Positions 21,519 through 32,811 are shown, counted from the first letter of the stretch. The stretch: DNA of 64,000 nucleotides from Armigeres subalbatus (GCF_024139115.2 NC_085139.1:68739203-68803202); one strand, 5' to 3'. A program made the numbers and translations. Notes: generated by a model from the sequence alone, not told the origin.

Positions 21519-22852
21519 TGTTAGCCACTGTTATTTCGTGAATATCTAGTCGACTGTAAACGCACCCTTAAAAGCAATGCAATTATCATCTCGAATGGTT
21601 GCATAACGCACCAACCGCCACTTTAAATATCGTCACGTACCGCACACCCCTGCTGAAAATATTTGACATCTTCGCAAAGCGGCGCAGCATCTATGTCATC
21701 GTCACACACACGCTCACCATCAAGCAGCTTCAACCAATGCAAAAGGTGTCTTTTCCTTTTTCACCGTCGCCGCCAGCAGCAGCTCGTCGACAGCACGAGC
21801 AAGAAGAAAAGTTTTGTTTCGCCCACGTGGGACAAAAGTGCGGAAAAGTATAATTTGGAATTGTGAAAAAAATATTCTCCGTCGTCTTAGTTGGACGCGT
21901 GAACGATATAAAAGTCCGACGAGTACCAAGATTCGCGCGCTACCACATGTGGAAATCATTATCCGACGACGAGAGGAATACTCCATCATACCACCCGTGA
22001 TCCATTGCGACGAATATATTCTGAAAACGAGCAGTAATTGAATGAGTGAAAGATCAGATACGCATGGTAGGATTGGGACAAAACCGGATAACAATCAGCG
22101 CAGAACGGACATGGTCATCGGAGTTTAATCAAGAAGCGTTCCAAGAGACAGGAACACCCCCTCAATAGGGGTGTTTTAACGGAACCAGAAAACCTTGATC
22201 GGAGGCTTTTCCCGGCCTGGGCCGAAGCAGTAGCCTGGCGGTTGGAAGCCGATCGACAACGGGAAGGAGGTCAACACTCGCTTGACGACGGAACTGTGTC
22301 CGCTGGATCCATCGCAAAGCTGCAACCAAAGCAGTAAGCCGGCGGTGGGAAGCCGATTTCCGACGCGGTGAAGAACGACACTCTCGCCTCGACGACCAGT
22401 CGCACAGCAGCGACCGGAGCAGAAAGGAGGTGGCCGGAAATCGATCGACAACAAGAGGGAGTGCGAAACCCTCGCATCGACAGCGGAAGTGCCTCGGAGA
22501 TACCCCATCCAGGTACCAGGTCGCACTGGACGGCCAGAGGGGTATCCAGCAGAGGACAGAAGCAGCGTGGGTGGAGCAAGTACGGTGTGCGGCATGCAAG
22601 GCGTCGCGGCGGTTTGTGTTCCGCCGTGCAAGGGCACGAGATGAATTAGGGGGACGCCCCAAGTGAAAAGGGAAAACCGTGAGTACGGAAATGCTAGTGT
22701 AAGGAAAGTAAATAGAAGGAAGGAGAAAAGGAAAGTTGGGTAGGAGGTAGGAAGGCAAGAGAAATATGGGGATAAAACCCTAAATATATGTACAAAATGA
22801 AATTTGCGGCTTTCTTGTTTATTTCAGTCTATTAGCCCTACAGTTTTGTGTA
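21519..22852. mobile_element. Unclassified 1.33-kb insertion, solo-LTR-like
   Basis: Flanked by the direct repeat GTTTAAGTC (21,510-21,518 and 22,853-22,861), and it splits the LINE-2 protein where the nuclease ends. It begins TGTTAGCCACTG and has a TATA-like GATATAAAAG near 21,905. It ends ...AGCCCTACAGTTTTGTGTA. No terminal inverted repeat or protein is seen. A solo LTR is the best guess from the TG start and promoter-like box, but the 9-bp duplication is longer than usual for LTR elements. Confidence 0.5.
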
Positions 22853-22912
22853 GTTTAAGTCCACTTTGGTAGCCCCGCTCGATCCGCTACCGGACCACTC
22901 GCAACACACTCC

Positions 22913-23565
22913 AAACGGAAGAGCAGCTAGGTGCAGCGTCTCTTGAAGATGGCTGGAGAGATATTCGATCCGCCATTGGTAACACCGCAATCGCTGCACT
23001 TGGCACGCTGTCCCGGGGCCAGAGAAACGACTGGTATGACGGTGAATGTGAGCATTTAGTTGAGGAGCAGAATGCAGCATCGGCGAGATTGCCGCACGAG
23101 GGCAAACGAGGCACGATATAAGCGCGGAACAGACAAAACTCGATTTTCCGGAGGAAAAAGCGCCAGCAGGAAGATAGAGACCGTAAAGAGACGGAACTGT
23201 ACCGCGCTAATAACACACGAAAGTTCTACGAGAAGTTGAACCGTTCACGTAAGGGCCACGTGCCACAGCCTGATATGTGTAATGACAGAAACGGGAACCT
23301 TCTTACGAACGATCGTGAGGTGATTCAAAGGTGGCGGCAACACTACGAAGAATACCTGAATGGAGAAGTGGCTGACGAAGATGGCGGTATGGTGATGAAC
23401 CTGGGAGAACGCGCGCAGGACATAATTTTACCGGCTTCGGATCTCCAGGAAATCCAGGAGGAGAATGGCCGGCTGAAAAACAACAAAGCCCCTGGACTTG
23501 ACCAACTACCAGGAGAGCTGTTTAAACACGGTGGTGAGGCACCGGATAGAGCCCTGCACTGTTGA
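22913..23565 (+). pseudogene. LINE-2 linker between nuclease and RT
   Basis: Encodes TEEQLGAASLEDGWRDIRS, RGQRNDWYDGECEHLVEE, then TRKFYEKLNRSRKGHVP and a final NNKAPGLDQLPGELFKHGG, the start of the RT domain. The same order (NDWFDEECRQ ... TRKFYQKLNASRKGFVP) occurs at 63,709-63,963, confirming a shared family. At least one frameshift near 23,120 and another near 23,560 break it. Confidence 0.82.
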
Positions 23566-24968
23566 TTACCAAGGTTTGGGAAATTGAGGTTCTGCCGCAG
23601 GAGTGGATGGAAGGTGTCGTGTGTCCCATCTACAAAAAGGGCGATAAGCTGGATTGTAGCAACTACCGCGCAATCACATTGCTGAACGCCGCCTACAAGG
23701 TACTCTCCCAAATTTTATGCCGTCGACTAACACCAATTGTAAGAGAGTTCGTGGGGCAGTACCAGGCGGGATTTATGGGTGAACGCTCTACCACAGACCA
23801 GGTGTTCGCCATACGTCAGGTATTGCAGAAATGCCGCGAATATAACGTGCCCACACATCATCTATTTATCGACTTCAAAGCCGCATATGATACAATCGAT
23901 CGGGACCAGCTATGGCAGCTAATGCACGAAAACGGATTTCCGGATAAACTGATACGGTTGATCAAGGCGACGATGGATCGGGTGATGTGCGTAGTTCGAG
24001 TTTCAGGGGCATTCTCGAGTCCCTTCGAAACCCGTAGAGGGTTACGGCAAGGTGATGGTCTTTCGTGTCTGCTATTCAACATCGCTTTGGGAGTAATACG
24101 AAGGGCAGGGATTGACACGAGTGGTACGATTTTCACGAAGTCCGTCCAGTTATTTGGTTTCGCCGACGACATTGATATCATGGCACGTAACTTTGAGAGG
24201 ATGGAGGAAGCCTACATCAGACTGAAAAGCGAAGCTAAACGGATTGGACTAGTCATCAACACGTCGAAGACGAAGTACATGATAGGAAGAGGCTCAAGAG
24301 AGGTCAATGTGAGCCACCCACCACGAGTTTCTATCGGTGGTGACGAAATCGAGGTGGTTGAAGAATTCGTGTACTTGGGCCCACTGGTGACCGCCAATAA
24401 CGATACCAGCAGAGAAATTCGGAGATGCATAGTGGCTGGAAATCGTACGTACTTTGGACTCCGCAAGACGCTTCGATCGAATAGAGTTCGCCGCCGTACC
24501 AAACTGACTATCTACAAAACGCTTATAAGACCGGTAGTTCTCTACGGACACGAGACCTGGACGATGCTCGTGGAGGACCAACGCGCACTGGGAGTTTTCG
24601 AAAGGAAAGTGTTGCGTACCATCTATGGTGGGTTACAGATGGCGGACGGTACGTGGAGGAGGCGAATGAACCACGAGTTGCATCAGCTGTTGGGAGAACC
24701 ATCCATCGTTCACACCGCGAAAATCGGCAGACTGCGGTGGGTCGGGCACGTAGCCAGAATGTCGGACAGTAATCCAGTGAAAATGGTTCTCGACAACCAT
24801 CCGACGGGAACAAGAAGGCGAGGTGCACAGCGGGCAAGGTGGATCGATCAGGTGGAGGACGATTTGCGGACCCTCCGCAGACTGCGTGGTTGGCGAAGTG
24901 CAGCCATGAACCGAGCTGAATGGAGAAGTCTTTTATGTGCAGCACAGGCCACTCCGGCCTTAGTCTGA
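23562..24968 (+). pseudogene. Reverse transcriptase of LINE-2 (open 468-codon segment)
   Basis: An uninterrupted RT segment: CPIYKKGDKLDCSNYRAITLL, QAGFMGERSTTDQ, LFIDFKAAYDTIDRD (first catalytic D), RRGLRQGDGLSCLLFN, then the active-site box FADD at residues 200-203 (24,159-24,170). The C-terminal domain includes IYKTLIRPVVLYGHETW and LRWVGHVARM. All visible catalytic residues are present, but it lacks an ATG at its 5' edge and is cut from the upstream half by a frameshift, so I treat it as a remnant. Confidence 0.9.
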
Positions 24969-25204
24969 TGATAAATAAATAAGATTTGCCAATAAGGAAC
25001 CAACATTAAGAATAGTGCCACAACTGGTGCATGCGTTCCTATTATGGATTAATCAATTTTGATGATAACAAATTTTATTGTGGTTTTCACAGCTGTTCCA
25101 AGGAGCAGGAAGTAAAATCTTTCGCTTGATATATAAAGGCCACCCACATGCCTTTTACTTATTTTTTAAAAATAGTTGTTCTTATGTATGGCCTTATGAT
25201 GTTT

Positions 25205-25340
25205 TGTAAAATTTGGAAAAGTCTACGTAGACTTCAATGGGGGGAGGGGTTTCGGAAAAGTCTACGAAAGTCTACTAGGTGGGACGGGGGGTTTGAAAAA
25301 GTGAAATTTCGGTCTACGTGGTTTGTGGACAGTCCCCCAA
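25205..25340. repeat. GTCTACGTAGAC-type G-tract repeat
   Basis: Palindromic GTCTACGTAGAC, then GGGGGGAGGGG, a second GTCTAC block, and TCTACGTGGTTTGTGGAC. It resembles in architecture the CCACGTGG/CCCCCTCCCCCC repeats at 50,580-50,700 and 62,010-62,120. It abuts the ORF1 fragment of the CR1-like LINE and may have truncated its N-terminus. Confidence 0.5.
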
Positions 25341-26473
25341 CGAGAGCTCTTCTGTTGAATGTTTTGGCCAGTGCAAGTTGGCTATCCACGTCCACTGCTT
25401 ACCGGGTGCGACCCACAAGAAGATTGAGTGTTTGAAAAAGATTCAAAATGCGATGTTTGTGTGTGATGCTTGTTTGAGTCTGGCTGAATTTGACGACCGG
25501 CACTATGATAAAAGATGGGACGAGATTGCGAGTAAACTGAATGATCTCGCCGGTATAGCGGAAATGGTAAAGTTTTGAACAGGTTATACGCAAAGTTGCA
25601 CGTGAGGAAATAGTGCGTGTTAAAGAACGGGGTGATAATAATAAGAACAAAAAGGAAAGTGTTCCGCGACGTATGCTAACAAGATCATCTGCAAAACGAA
25701 GAAAAATTGATGAATTAGAAATACAAAGTGATGTTGTTGTTACACCAAAGACTAGATTTGCTAGTTTTGAAATCAGACAGAACTAAGATACCAATGCAGT
25801 CTAGGGAAGAAAAGCCTAAACCAAATCCAGTTGTTGTTGTTAAGCCAAAAGCAGGTGTAAAAGTGGAAGATATCAGAGCAGAATTGCGAAAAAAGTGGAT
25901 GCCAGATGTCTCAATGTGAAACGGGTTACAAGTGGTAAAGACGGTGAGGTAGTGATTGCGCTGAATGAGGAGAATAGTGTCAAAATTTTTAAAGAAAGGG
26001 TAGAAAAAAATATGGGTGGTCTGTACGATGTGAATGTGCGAGAAAATCTGAAACCATCTATAAGAATAATCGGGATGAGTGATGAGTTGGATGAACAAGA
26101 GCTGAAAGAAACTTTAGTTTATCAAAATGAAGCATTTGGAAGCCATAAAAATTTCAAATTGTGCAAAGTGTACTGTAATGCAAAATTGCAGTACAATAAC
26201 GTGAGCGCAATAATTGAATTGGATGCCGAAACGTTCGTCAAAGTAACGCAAGAAGAAAGGGTGAGCTGCGGGTGGGATCGATGTCGAGTGATTGATGGAT
26301 TGCAAGTGACTAGATGCTTCAAGTGCTGTGCATTTAACCACAAAAGTAAAGACTGTAAGACAGAATCTCCCAAGTTCCCAATATGTAGTGAGAATCATGT
26401 ACTGCAAGAGTGCAAATCAACTAAACAGGAATACGCAAACTGCAAGAAAATGAACGCTGAGCGGAAACTGTGA
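25318..26473 (+). pseudogene. CR1/Jockey-type LINE ORF1 (PHD-like finger plus CCHC)
   Basis: Two frames form a nucleic-acid-binding ORF1 protein. The first (25,318-25,578) has Cys/His spacing like a PHD finger: ECFGQCKLAIHVHCLPG then FVCDACL. The second (25,895-26,473) has an RRM-like central part and Cys-rich ends, RCFKCCAFNHKSKDCK, FPICSENH and CKKMN, recalling gag-like zinc knuckles. One knuckle cysteine is replaced (PKFPICSEN instead of a CPxC start). A PHD-like finger in ORF1 is known for CR1-group LINEs. Frameshifts make it non-functional. Confidence 0.75.
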
Positions 26474-26572
26474 ATCGAAACAAACCATGCTGCATGGAGT
26501 GAAGTATGCCCGATGTATCAGCGACAACTGGAGAAACGTAAGAGTTTCGTTGACTATTCAAAGTAGCAACCA

Positions 26573-27070
26573 ACGGATTCAGGACACCAGCTCAACCGAC
26601 TGACTGGCCCAGGTAAAACTTTACCCTAGCAGCACACATGTTCCTCATTGGTTTCTGCAACTAATATGTGACCAGATTCAGCCACAATTGCTGTAATCAT
26701 TTTTGTCTAACTTGTGCTACTCGGGTAAACAGTATATGCCCGCCCGAAGCAGACGAAGATACTGCACCCACCCTCAATCGAGTGACCGAATTCCAGAATG
26801 ATCCCGCGTACAACGACAAAATTGTTTCCGACGCATCGCTCGCTCAGTTCTGCCAATCTCCGCTTCACGACGAACGCTTGTACGACACAACTGTTTCCGG
26901 TGCATCGCTTGCTTAGTTCTGTCAATCTCCACGAAGGATGTCAATCCCCGACGAAGCATGCACGATTTCGCATGTTGATCCGTTTTTTCTCGACTCAGGA
27001 TACCAGCTCAACCGACTGACAGGTAAAGCCTTTAACAGTATATGTCCGCCCGAAGCAGGCGTAGATACTA
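26573..27070 (+). repeat. Duplicated segment between the two LINE ORFs
   Basis: The phrases CCAGCTCAACCGACTGAC, AACAGTATATG(C/T)CCGCCCGAAGCAG and CCCTCAATCGAGTGACCG occur at about 26,590, 26,730 and 26,770 and again at about 27,003, 27,037 and 28,623. The second copy is split by the insertion 27,071-28,608. A 25-35-bp motif (GTTTCCG(A/G)(C/T)GCATCGCT) is additionally repeated at 26,824 and 26,892. Confidence 0.75.
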
Positions 27071-27479
27071 CACACTTAATTTATTTCGCCGAGGCCGGCA
27101 AAACAAATTGCCGAGAATCCAACAGCTGAGATCTCGGTAATAATCTCGGTGAAAGTTCAATTTACCAACTGGTCGTAATCTGTATGAAATTTTGAGCTGT
27201 CAAAATTTACCGACCTGTTCGTAAATGTTTACCGATCTGTTCGGTAATACTTTGCCAAAGAGCTCAGTATAATATTTACTTATTTTTATTGTTCTTATGT
27301 AAATAAATGCGAATGCAAACACATTGGGAGTTTAATAAATTAATGTATTTCGATCATTTCATACAGCGAGAGGAGAGCAAATTTCGTCGATATTTGTTAA
27401 CGGTATTGTTAATATTATTCACTATTTTCAGCAGGAAAGGAAAGGACGAAAAGGACGCCATATCTCGCAAAAAAGACGA

Positions 27480-27682
27480 CGTCTTTTTAACGGGGTATTC
27501 TGTTCAATCAAAGGTAATCGCCTATTTCCGGGGATTAAACCAACCGACTTGGACGTTAATTTACAATGTTATGAAAACTCATATGTGAATATGTACGTTA
27601 TGTGGAAGATATTGATTTGGAAAATGTATTGGAGGTAACCACTTTCCCTTCGATGGGACTCGAACCCATGACCTGCAAATAT
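27480..27682 (-). mobile_element. tRNA-derived SINE fragment (minus strand)
   Basis: The minus strand carries box-B sequence GGTTCGAGTCC within GGTCATGGGTTCGAGTCCC, then CGAAGGGAAAGTGG and a tail similar to the elements at 45,233-45,520 and 45,730-46,020. The 5' tRNA half with box A is replaced by the MITE joined at about 27,682, so the copy is a chimera and lacks a complete promoter. Confidence 0.65.
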
Positions 27683-27890
27683 TGCCCTCCGCTCGCTTTC
27701 AAATCGACTTCTATAAAAACATTCTTCATGCCTGCCGTATCCTAACGGAACTATCAATTCTATACTTTCGCCTCTAATGCTATCATGAACATGTACGTCC
27801 AAGTTTGGAAGATGATATTAGCATTTCCATATCATTGTAAATCGTTTAACTTCACGTAGAAGTAACACACACGAAATCATTAATTTAGTG
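27678..27890 (-). mobile_element. MITE copy (family of 15,608-15,903), partial
   Basis: In reverse complement this matches the 15,608-15,903 element from its ACACTA...TTAATGA end through GAGGCGAAAGTAT to GAGCGGAGGGCAATATTTG, where it fuses to the SINE. The second hairpin arm is missing. Confidence 0.75.
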
Positions 27891-28246
27891 TACTACCCTT
27901 GGTGGGGGCATCCATCAATTAAGCTGTTATTGGTCGACGGTACAGCAGCAGTGCCTTTCTCTGCTTTGTTCTCTCCGAGGCAGCCAAGTTGGTTGCGACG
28001 AGACGGACGCAATGAGAAAACAGAACTGTGCAATAAAAATCCTATTCGACTAAATGCTGATGTCATATTAGAAATTTGGGGACAGTACTCGTCGATAGCA
28101 AATCCTTCCGCACGCGATGGCATATGAGCAAGTCAAACCACCTTCCTTTTGCCAGTGGAGATATATCAGCTTCCACACTGATATTCTTCCCTCCCCCTAC
28201 ATACGGGAGCTTGGCAGAAGGAAGGTCGAGCGATATGTGCCATCAC

Positions 28247-28408
28247 AAATATTGCCCTCCGCTCGCTTTCAAATCGACTTCTATAAAAACATTCTTCATG
28301 CCTGCCGTATCCTAACGGAACTATCAATTCTATACTTTCGCCTCTAATGCTATCATGAACATGTACGTCCAAGTTGGGAAGATGATATTAGCATTTCCAT
28401 ATCATTTT
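28247..28408 (-). mobile_element. MITE copy, partial, second in direct orientation
   Basis: About 160 bp nearly identical to the copy 569 bp upstream (CAAATATTGCCCTCCGCTCG through GCATTTCCATATCA). It ends at the short terminus CCATATCA, without the ACACTA flank seen in the other copies. Confidence 0.75.
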
Positions 28409-28712
28409 TTGACAGTTGAACTTTACCGAATTTCAGTCAAGAAGTAAGTTTACCGGCTACTATGGCAAATTTTATTGCCGAGTATTTGCAATCAATATGA
28501 AATACCAATTGTCGTCAATCATGTTCAAATTTTCAACGAGATTTCAGTAAATGTAAGCTTTGCTGACCGTTTCGTTATTTTATTTCACCGAAATAAAATC
28601 AGGCGTTTAAGTGTGTACACCCGCCCTCAATCGAGTGACCGCATTCCAGAACGATCCCGCAAACCTCGACGCAGTTCCTACCACAACTGATGCACCCCAA
28701 CATCCCAGTACT

Positions 28713-30843
28713 ATGCACTCTCACATCAGTAACGCAAACGGGAGTTTGAGCATATATTATCAGAATGTTCGCGGACTTCGCACCAAAATAGATGACTTCT
28801 TTTTGGCGGCAAATGAAAGAGATTACGACGTCGTTGTGTTAACCGAAACTTGGCTCGACGACGCCATACACTCAGCGCATCTTTTTGGGTGCCACTACTC
28901 GGTGTTCAGAACTGATCGCAATCCTATGAATCGCCGTAAAACCCGTGGTGGTGGTGTACTCATCGCAGTTTTGTCAAAGTTTTGTCAATTGTGTTCGTGA
29001 ATCTGCTGTCGTCAGTGACACTCTTGAACAGTTATGGGTTCAAGTCATTATGCCTGGATACATTATCAGCATTGGGGTTGTGTACTTGCCACCTGATCGT
29101 ATGAGCAATCTTGACGATATTCAACGCCATCTAGAATCTATCGAAACAGTTACTTCTACTCTAGGAGCTAAAGACAAGGCCCTGCTGCTCGGTGACTACA
29201 ATCAATCTGGGATTCGGTGGTTTTCGGCTGATAGTTCTTACCCGTCGATTTGGAACGTTCTCGCCTCTCAGGCGCCAGCTGCGCATTGTTGGACGGATTC
29301 AACTTTCATGGACTTACACAGATTAACTCTATCGTTAACTCAAATGGTCGAATACTTGATCTCGTACTGGCAAACGATTCAGTGCTTCCGAATTGCGCAC
29401 TACACCATGCTCTTGAACCGTTAATACCTGTTGATATCAACCATCCACCGCTTACATTGGAGTTATCGTATGTGCCGCCAATTACCTTTGAATCGGGACA
29501 TGATTCGAGCAGTTATGACTTCCGAAAAGCAGATTATCCCGCACTAAATAAACTGCTACTTGCAGTTTAACTCATTTAATAACGTCGACGATGCCGTGGA
29601 TTTGTTCACCGATAGTATTGTTCGTGCATTTGCCATTCATGTTCCGATCGCAGGCCCTGCACGAAAGCCTGCGTGGTCCAACCACAAATTACGAATACTG
29701 AAACGTCGTCGTTCCTCTGCACTTCGTAGATACTGCAATCATCGTTCCATATATAACAAGCAACAGTTCAACAGTGCCAGCAGTGCGTACAGAAGCTATA
29801 ATCAGTTTTTGTATCCCCGATACATCAGCCGTACTCAACGAAATCTACGATAAAATTCTAAGCAATTCTGGACATTTGTGAGGTCCAACGGAATGAAGAT
29901 GGTCTTCCTAGGTCAATGCAACTGAATGGTGTCGCTGCTGAGACTCCTGTGGACAAATGCGAACTCTTTGCTACACAGTTCAAGACATCTTTTAACGATT
30001 TCATATCTCCGCCCTATCATGCCATTGAGGCTACTCGTGACACCCCTCGTGATGCTTTGGACCTAGACATCTTTTCCCTCAGTGATGAAGATGTGTGCAG
30101 AGCGATCCGGAAACTAAAATGTTCGTTCTATGCTGGACCAGATGGGATACCCGGTGCTATACTGCGCCGGTGTTCGAGTTCTTTTATTAAACCTTTAGCA
30201 AAAATTTTCAATCTCTCTCTTCGTACCAGAACGTTCCCCATGCGCTGGAAATCATCATTTCTTTTCCCAATTCATAAGAAAGGGAACAAATGCGATGTGA
30301 ACAACTATCGTGGAATAACTACTACTTTTCGTTTTCATTACGATGAAGTGATTTCCAAGGCAAACCGACAACTTGGCTTTATGATTGCCAATGGGTTTCG
30401 TGACCCCTATTACCTACGCTCACTCTACTGTACCCTTGTACGATCAGCTCTGGAGTTTGCTGTCATTGTCTGGAGCCCTTATCAAACCACCTGGATCTCA
30501 AGAATCGCATCTGTGCAGAAAAAAAATCGTGCGCTTTGCTTTGCGTAATCTTCCTTGGCGTGAAGGCCAACATTTCAATCCCTATGAAAACCGCTGCCGG
30601 CTGCTTGGGCTGGATACTTTAGATGTTCGACGCCGTGTGGCACAGGCCATATTCGTAGCAAAAATTCTCAATGGTGCTGTAGGCTCTCCAACATTGTTAA
30701 ACAAAATTAATTTTTATGCTCCTACGCGCACACTAAGTAGGATAGATTTCATTCAGCTCGGTGCTAGAAACTGTTGTTATGGTCGGCATGACACAGTTCG
30801 ATATTATGTCGTCCAATTTCAACGCAGTGTTCCATCTATTTGA
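28713..30843 (+). pseudogene. CR1/Jockey-type LINE ORF2, RT core deleted
   Basis: From the ATG at 28,713 the frame gives an APE nuclease: SIYYQNVRGLRTKIDDF, VVLTETWLDD, RGGGVLIAV, LLLGDYNQSGI. Frameshifts follow near 28,980, 29,250 and 29,560. The RT front FYAGPDGIPGAIL...FPIHKKGNKCDVNNYRGITT runs directly into RFHYDEVISKANRQLGFM, a late RT segment, so the QxGF, first-D and FADD boxes are missing. The C-terminus (FALRNLPWREGQHF ... ARNCCYGRHDTVRYY) ends at 30,843. It cannot reverse transcribe. Confidence 0.87.
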
Positions 30844-31106
30844 TTTCCACCTTTCGCCAGCTGCTCTACAACGACTTTTCGTAGCACACTTTCGTGGTAC
30901 CAATTGACACATATACTGTAGATTGCTAAGTCTTTTTTTCATTATATTGATGCATTTATTGTGTTTTCTGATTGATGTATTATTTGTATATTTTTATCCA
31001 TGTTTGTATAATAATTAGGTTTTCGAAACATTTTTACCCTTATAGTCATTGAGACATTAAATGTCAAATGACGATTATCATTAAATAAATAAATAAATAA
31101 ATAATT
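30844..31106 (+). mobile_element. 3' UTR and (TAAA)n tail of the CR1/Jockey-type LINE
   Basis: AT-rich 3' UTR with GACATTAAATGTC, ending in a TAAA tandem tail at about 31,080-31,104. The Pao LTR begins immediately afterwards, so the Pao insertion used or trimmed this tail. Confidence 0.75.
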
Positions 31107-31342
31107 TGTACTGGTTAATTCGGATTGACCGATCGACGGGATAACAGCAAAAGGCACGTGCGTTTGGTTCGAGTGCTGCATTCAACTAACTGCTGTGACG
31201 ATCATGTGAGAGGTTTACAATAGAGAGCGTATGGAGTCTGTATGATATGTGTAGTTTCGATTATACAGGGTGTATGCATATAATTATAGATTAATTTTTA
31301 ATTCACAATTCAGTTCGAAATAGTTAAAGAGTATTCTAAACA
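31107..31342 (-). repeat. 3' LTR of the Pao element
   Basis: On the minus strand the sequence runs TGTTTAGAATACTC ... AACCAGTACA, 236 bp with TG...CA ends. It follows the integrase C-terminus and a short purine-poor GGCCGGCA junction. No second LTR is found in the window, so age from LTR divergence cannot be judged. Confidence 0.65.
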
Positions 31343-31349
31343 TGCCGGC

Positions 31350-32811
31350 CGCCGTTGAAGCCGTCCACTTCAACCATTCTCTGCAATTCAAGTGTCGACA
31401 ATCCGCCCCAATGGCCATTGGAGCGGGGGTACGTTCACTTGCTTGACAAGCACTAGCTGACCAGCGCGGACATCAGACTGTGGCTGTTTCCACTTCACTC
31501 GCTGCTGAAGTTGACTGACCTAGTCCAGTTGCCAGCAATACCAAAGGTCTTGGACCGATTTTTGCATCTCCTGTAGACGAGACAGACGATTCGGAATGAT
31601 GTCGATCAGGTCGGGCTCCGGGATGGCAACGAGGGGTTCGCCAACCAGGAAGTTAAAGCAGAAGGAGTTAAAGCAGAGCAATCGGCAGGAGAATCTGTAA
31701 GCGGAGAAAGAGGACGGGAATTGAGCACCGATTCGATCTGGGCAACGGTTCGGAGCTGATCCACGGAGTATGAGCGGTTGCCCATGATGCGCCGAAAGTA
31801 ATGCTTGGAGGATTTTATTCCGGCTTCCCAGATACCGACAAAGTGTGGCGAACGAGCCGGGATGAAGCGAAATTGGATTCCGCTTTTCAAGCAGAAGTTT
31901 TCCCAGTCCGTGGACCGAAATTGACGACGAAACTCGTCTCGCATTGTGTGTAGTTCTCGGTCTGATCCGACGAAAGCAGTCGCGTTGTCGTTATGTAGTT
32001 CGAGCACACGATCGCGCCGAGCCACGAAACGTTTGACGGCGTTTATGCAGGCAACGGAGGACAAATCTGCGACGACTTCAAGGTGAAAAGCTTTAACCAC
32101 GAGACGCACGAATAGTCCGACGTACACTTGTACCGACGCCCCCCGACTGCTTAACGGACGTACGAGAAACGGTCCACAGTAATCCATCCAAGAGTGTATG
32201 AACGGTCTAACAGATGAAACGCGAACAGATGGAAGAGGTGCCATTATTTGTTGCTAGTCGTGGTTGACACCGGAAACAGGTAACACATTGACATACCACT
32301 TTGCGTGCTAGTTGTCGACCCCGGACTGTCCATAATCGCTGACGGATGGTTACGAGTGTGAGCGCGGGGCCGCCGTGAAGTGTTCGAATATGGCACGATC
32401 TGGCGATGAGCCAACTGAGTCGGTGATCAGCTGGGAGCAAAGTCTGAGCAATCCAAACTGATCCATGAACAATTTCAGGTCCTTGAGTGATGACTTCAAC
32501 ATTGGCCAAACTGTAGCAGCTTGTGCGCCTTGGATGCGACTATAATGACGAACTTCCATTCGGAAATTCTCCCGTTGGGCTTGTCGTACGAGGATAGTGA
32601 GTGCATGTTCACCTTCTTCAGGGTTCAGTGAACCATCGATCCGATCACTTCGAGGGAGTTTGGCATTGTTAAAGAATCGATAGCATCGTGCTTCTAACCG
32701 CACAAGCTTGGCTAGGTTCGAAAAACGATCAAAGATTGTTAAGTCAATAATAGTACTGTGCACTGGATAAGTTTCTTGCTGTAAATGATGAGCATCCGGT
32801 GTCGAAACCAC
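31350..32811 (-). pseudogene. Pao integrase and upstream spacer
   Basis: Spacer 32,350-32,811 contains RFSNLAKLVRLEARCYRF as in Pao polyproteins. The zinc-binding part (32,207-32,509) shows H and C ligands, HIRTLHGG...CQCVTCFRC. The catalytic core (31,606-32,244) has WMDYCGPF (first D), LHNDNATAFVG (second D) and FIPARSPHFVGIWEAGIKSSK (E). A LPPLQWPLGRIVD-type C-terminus follows at about 31,390. All three acidic residues seem present, but frames are split at least twice. Confidence 0.87.

Larger units (their letters stand above)
20757..24985 (+). mobile_element. LINE-2: second RTE/I-like retrotransposon, broken
   Basis: Continues from about 16,761-16,771 across the hAT MITE. Its 5' UTR at 20,785-20,945 is clearly similar to LINE-1 17,030-17,195, although the proteins differ. 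An endonuclease fragment, a 1.33-kb insertion, a linker and a nearly open RT follow. It ends with GATGATAAATAAATAAG. The RT C-terminus matches the fragment at 13,173-13,916, and its endonuclease matches the element at 62,220-64,000. I call it RTE/I-like because I cannot settle the clade by eye. Confidence 0.82.
27071..28608. mobile_element. Composite insertion carrying SINE and MITE pieces
   Basis: It splits the second copy of the LINE inter-ORF segment. Ends are similar in inverse (ACTTAA then TTTATTTCG on the left; the right end reversed reads CACTTAAACGCCTGATTTTATTTCG), with TACAC on both sides as a possible short duplication. Both ends carry GGTAAA/TTTACCG phrases. The inside holds the SINE fragment and two MITE copies. 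Class is unknown. Confidence 0.5.

Noticed and set aside
22162..22758. Minus-strand frames of 102-198 residues in the solo-LTR-like insertion
   Set aside because: Overlapping frames in several phases in GC-rich sequence without motifs; not supported as coding.
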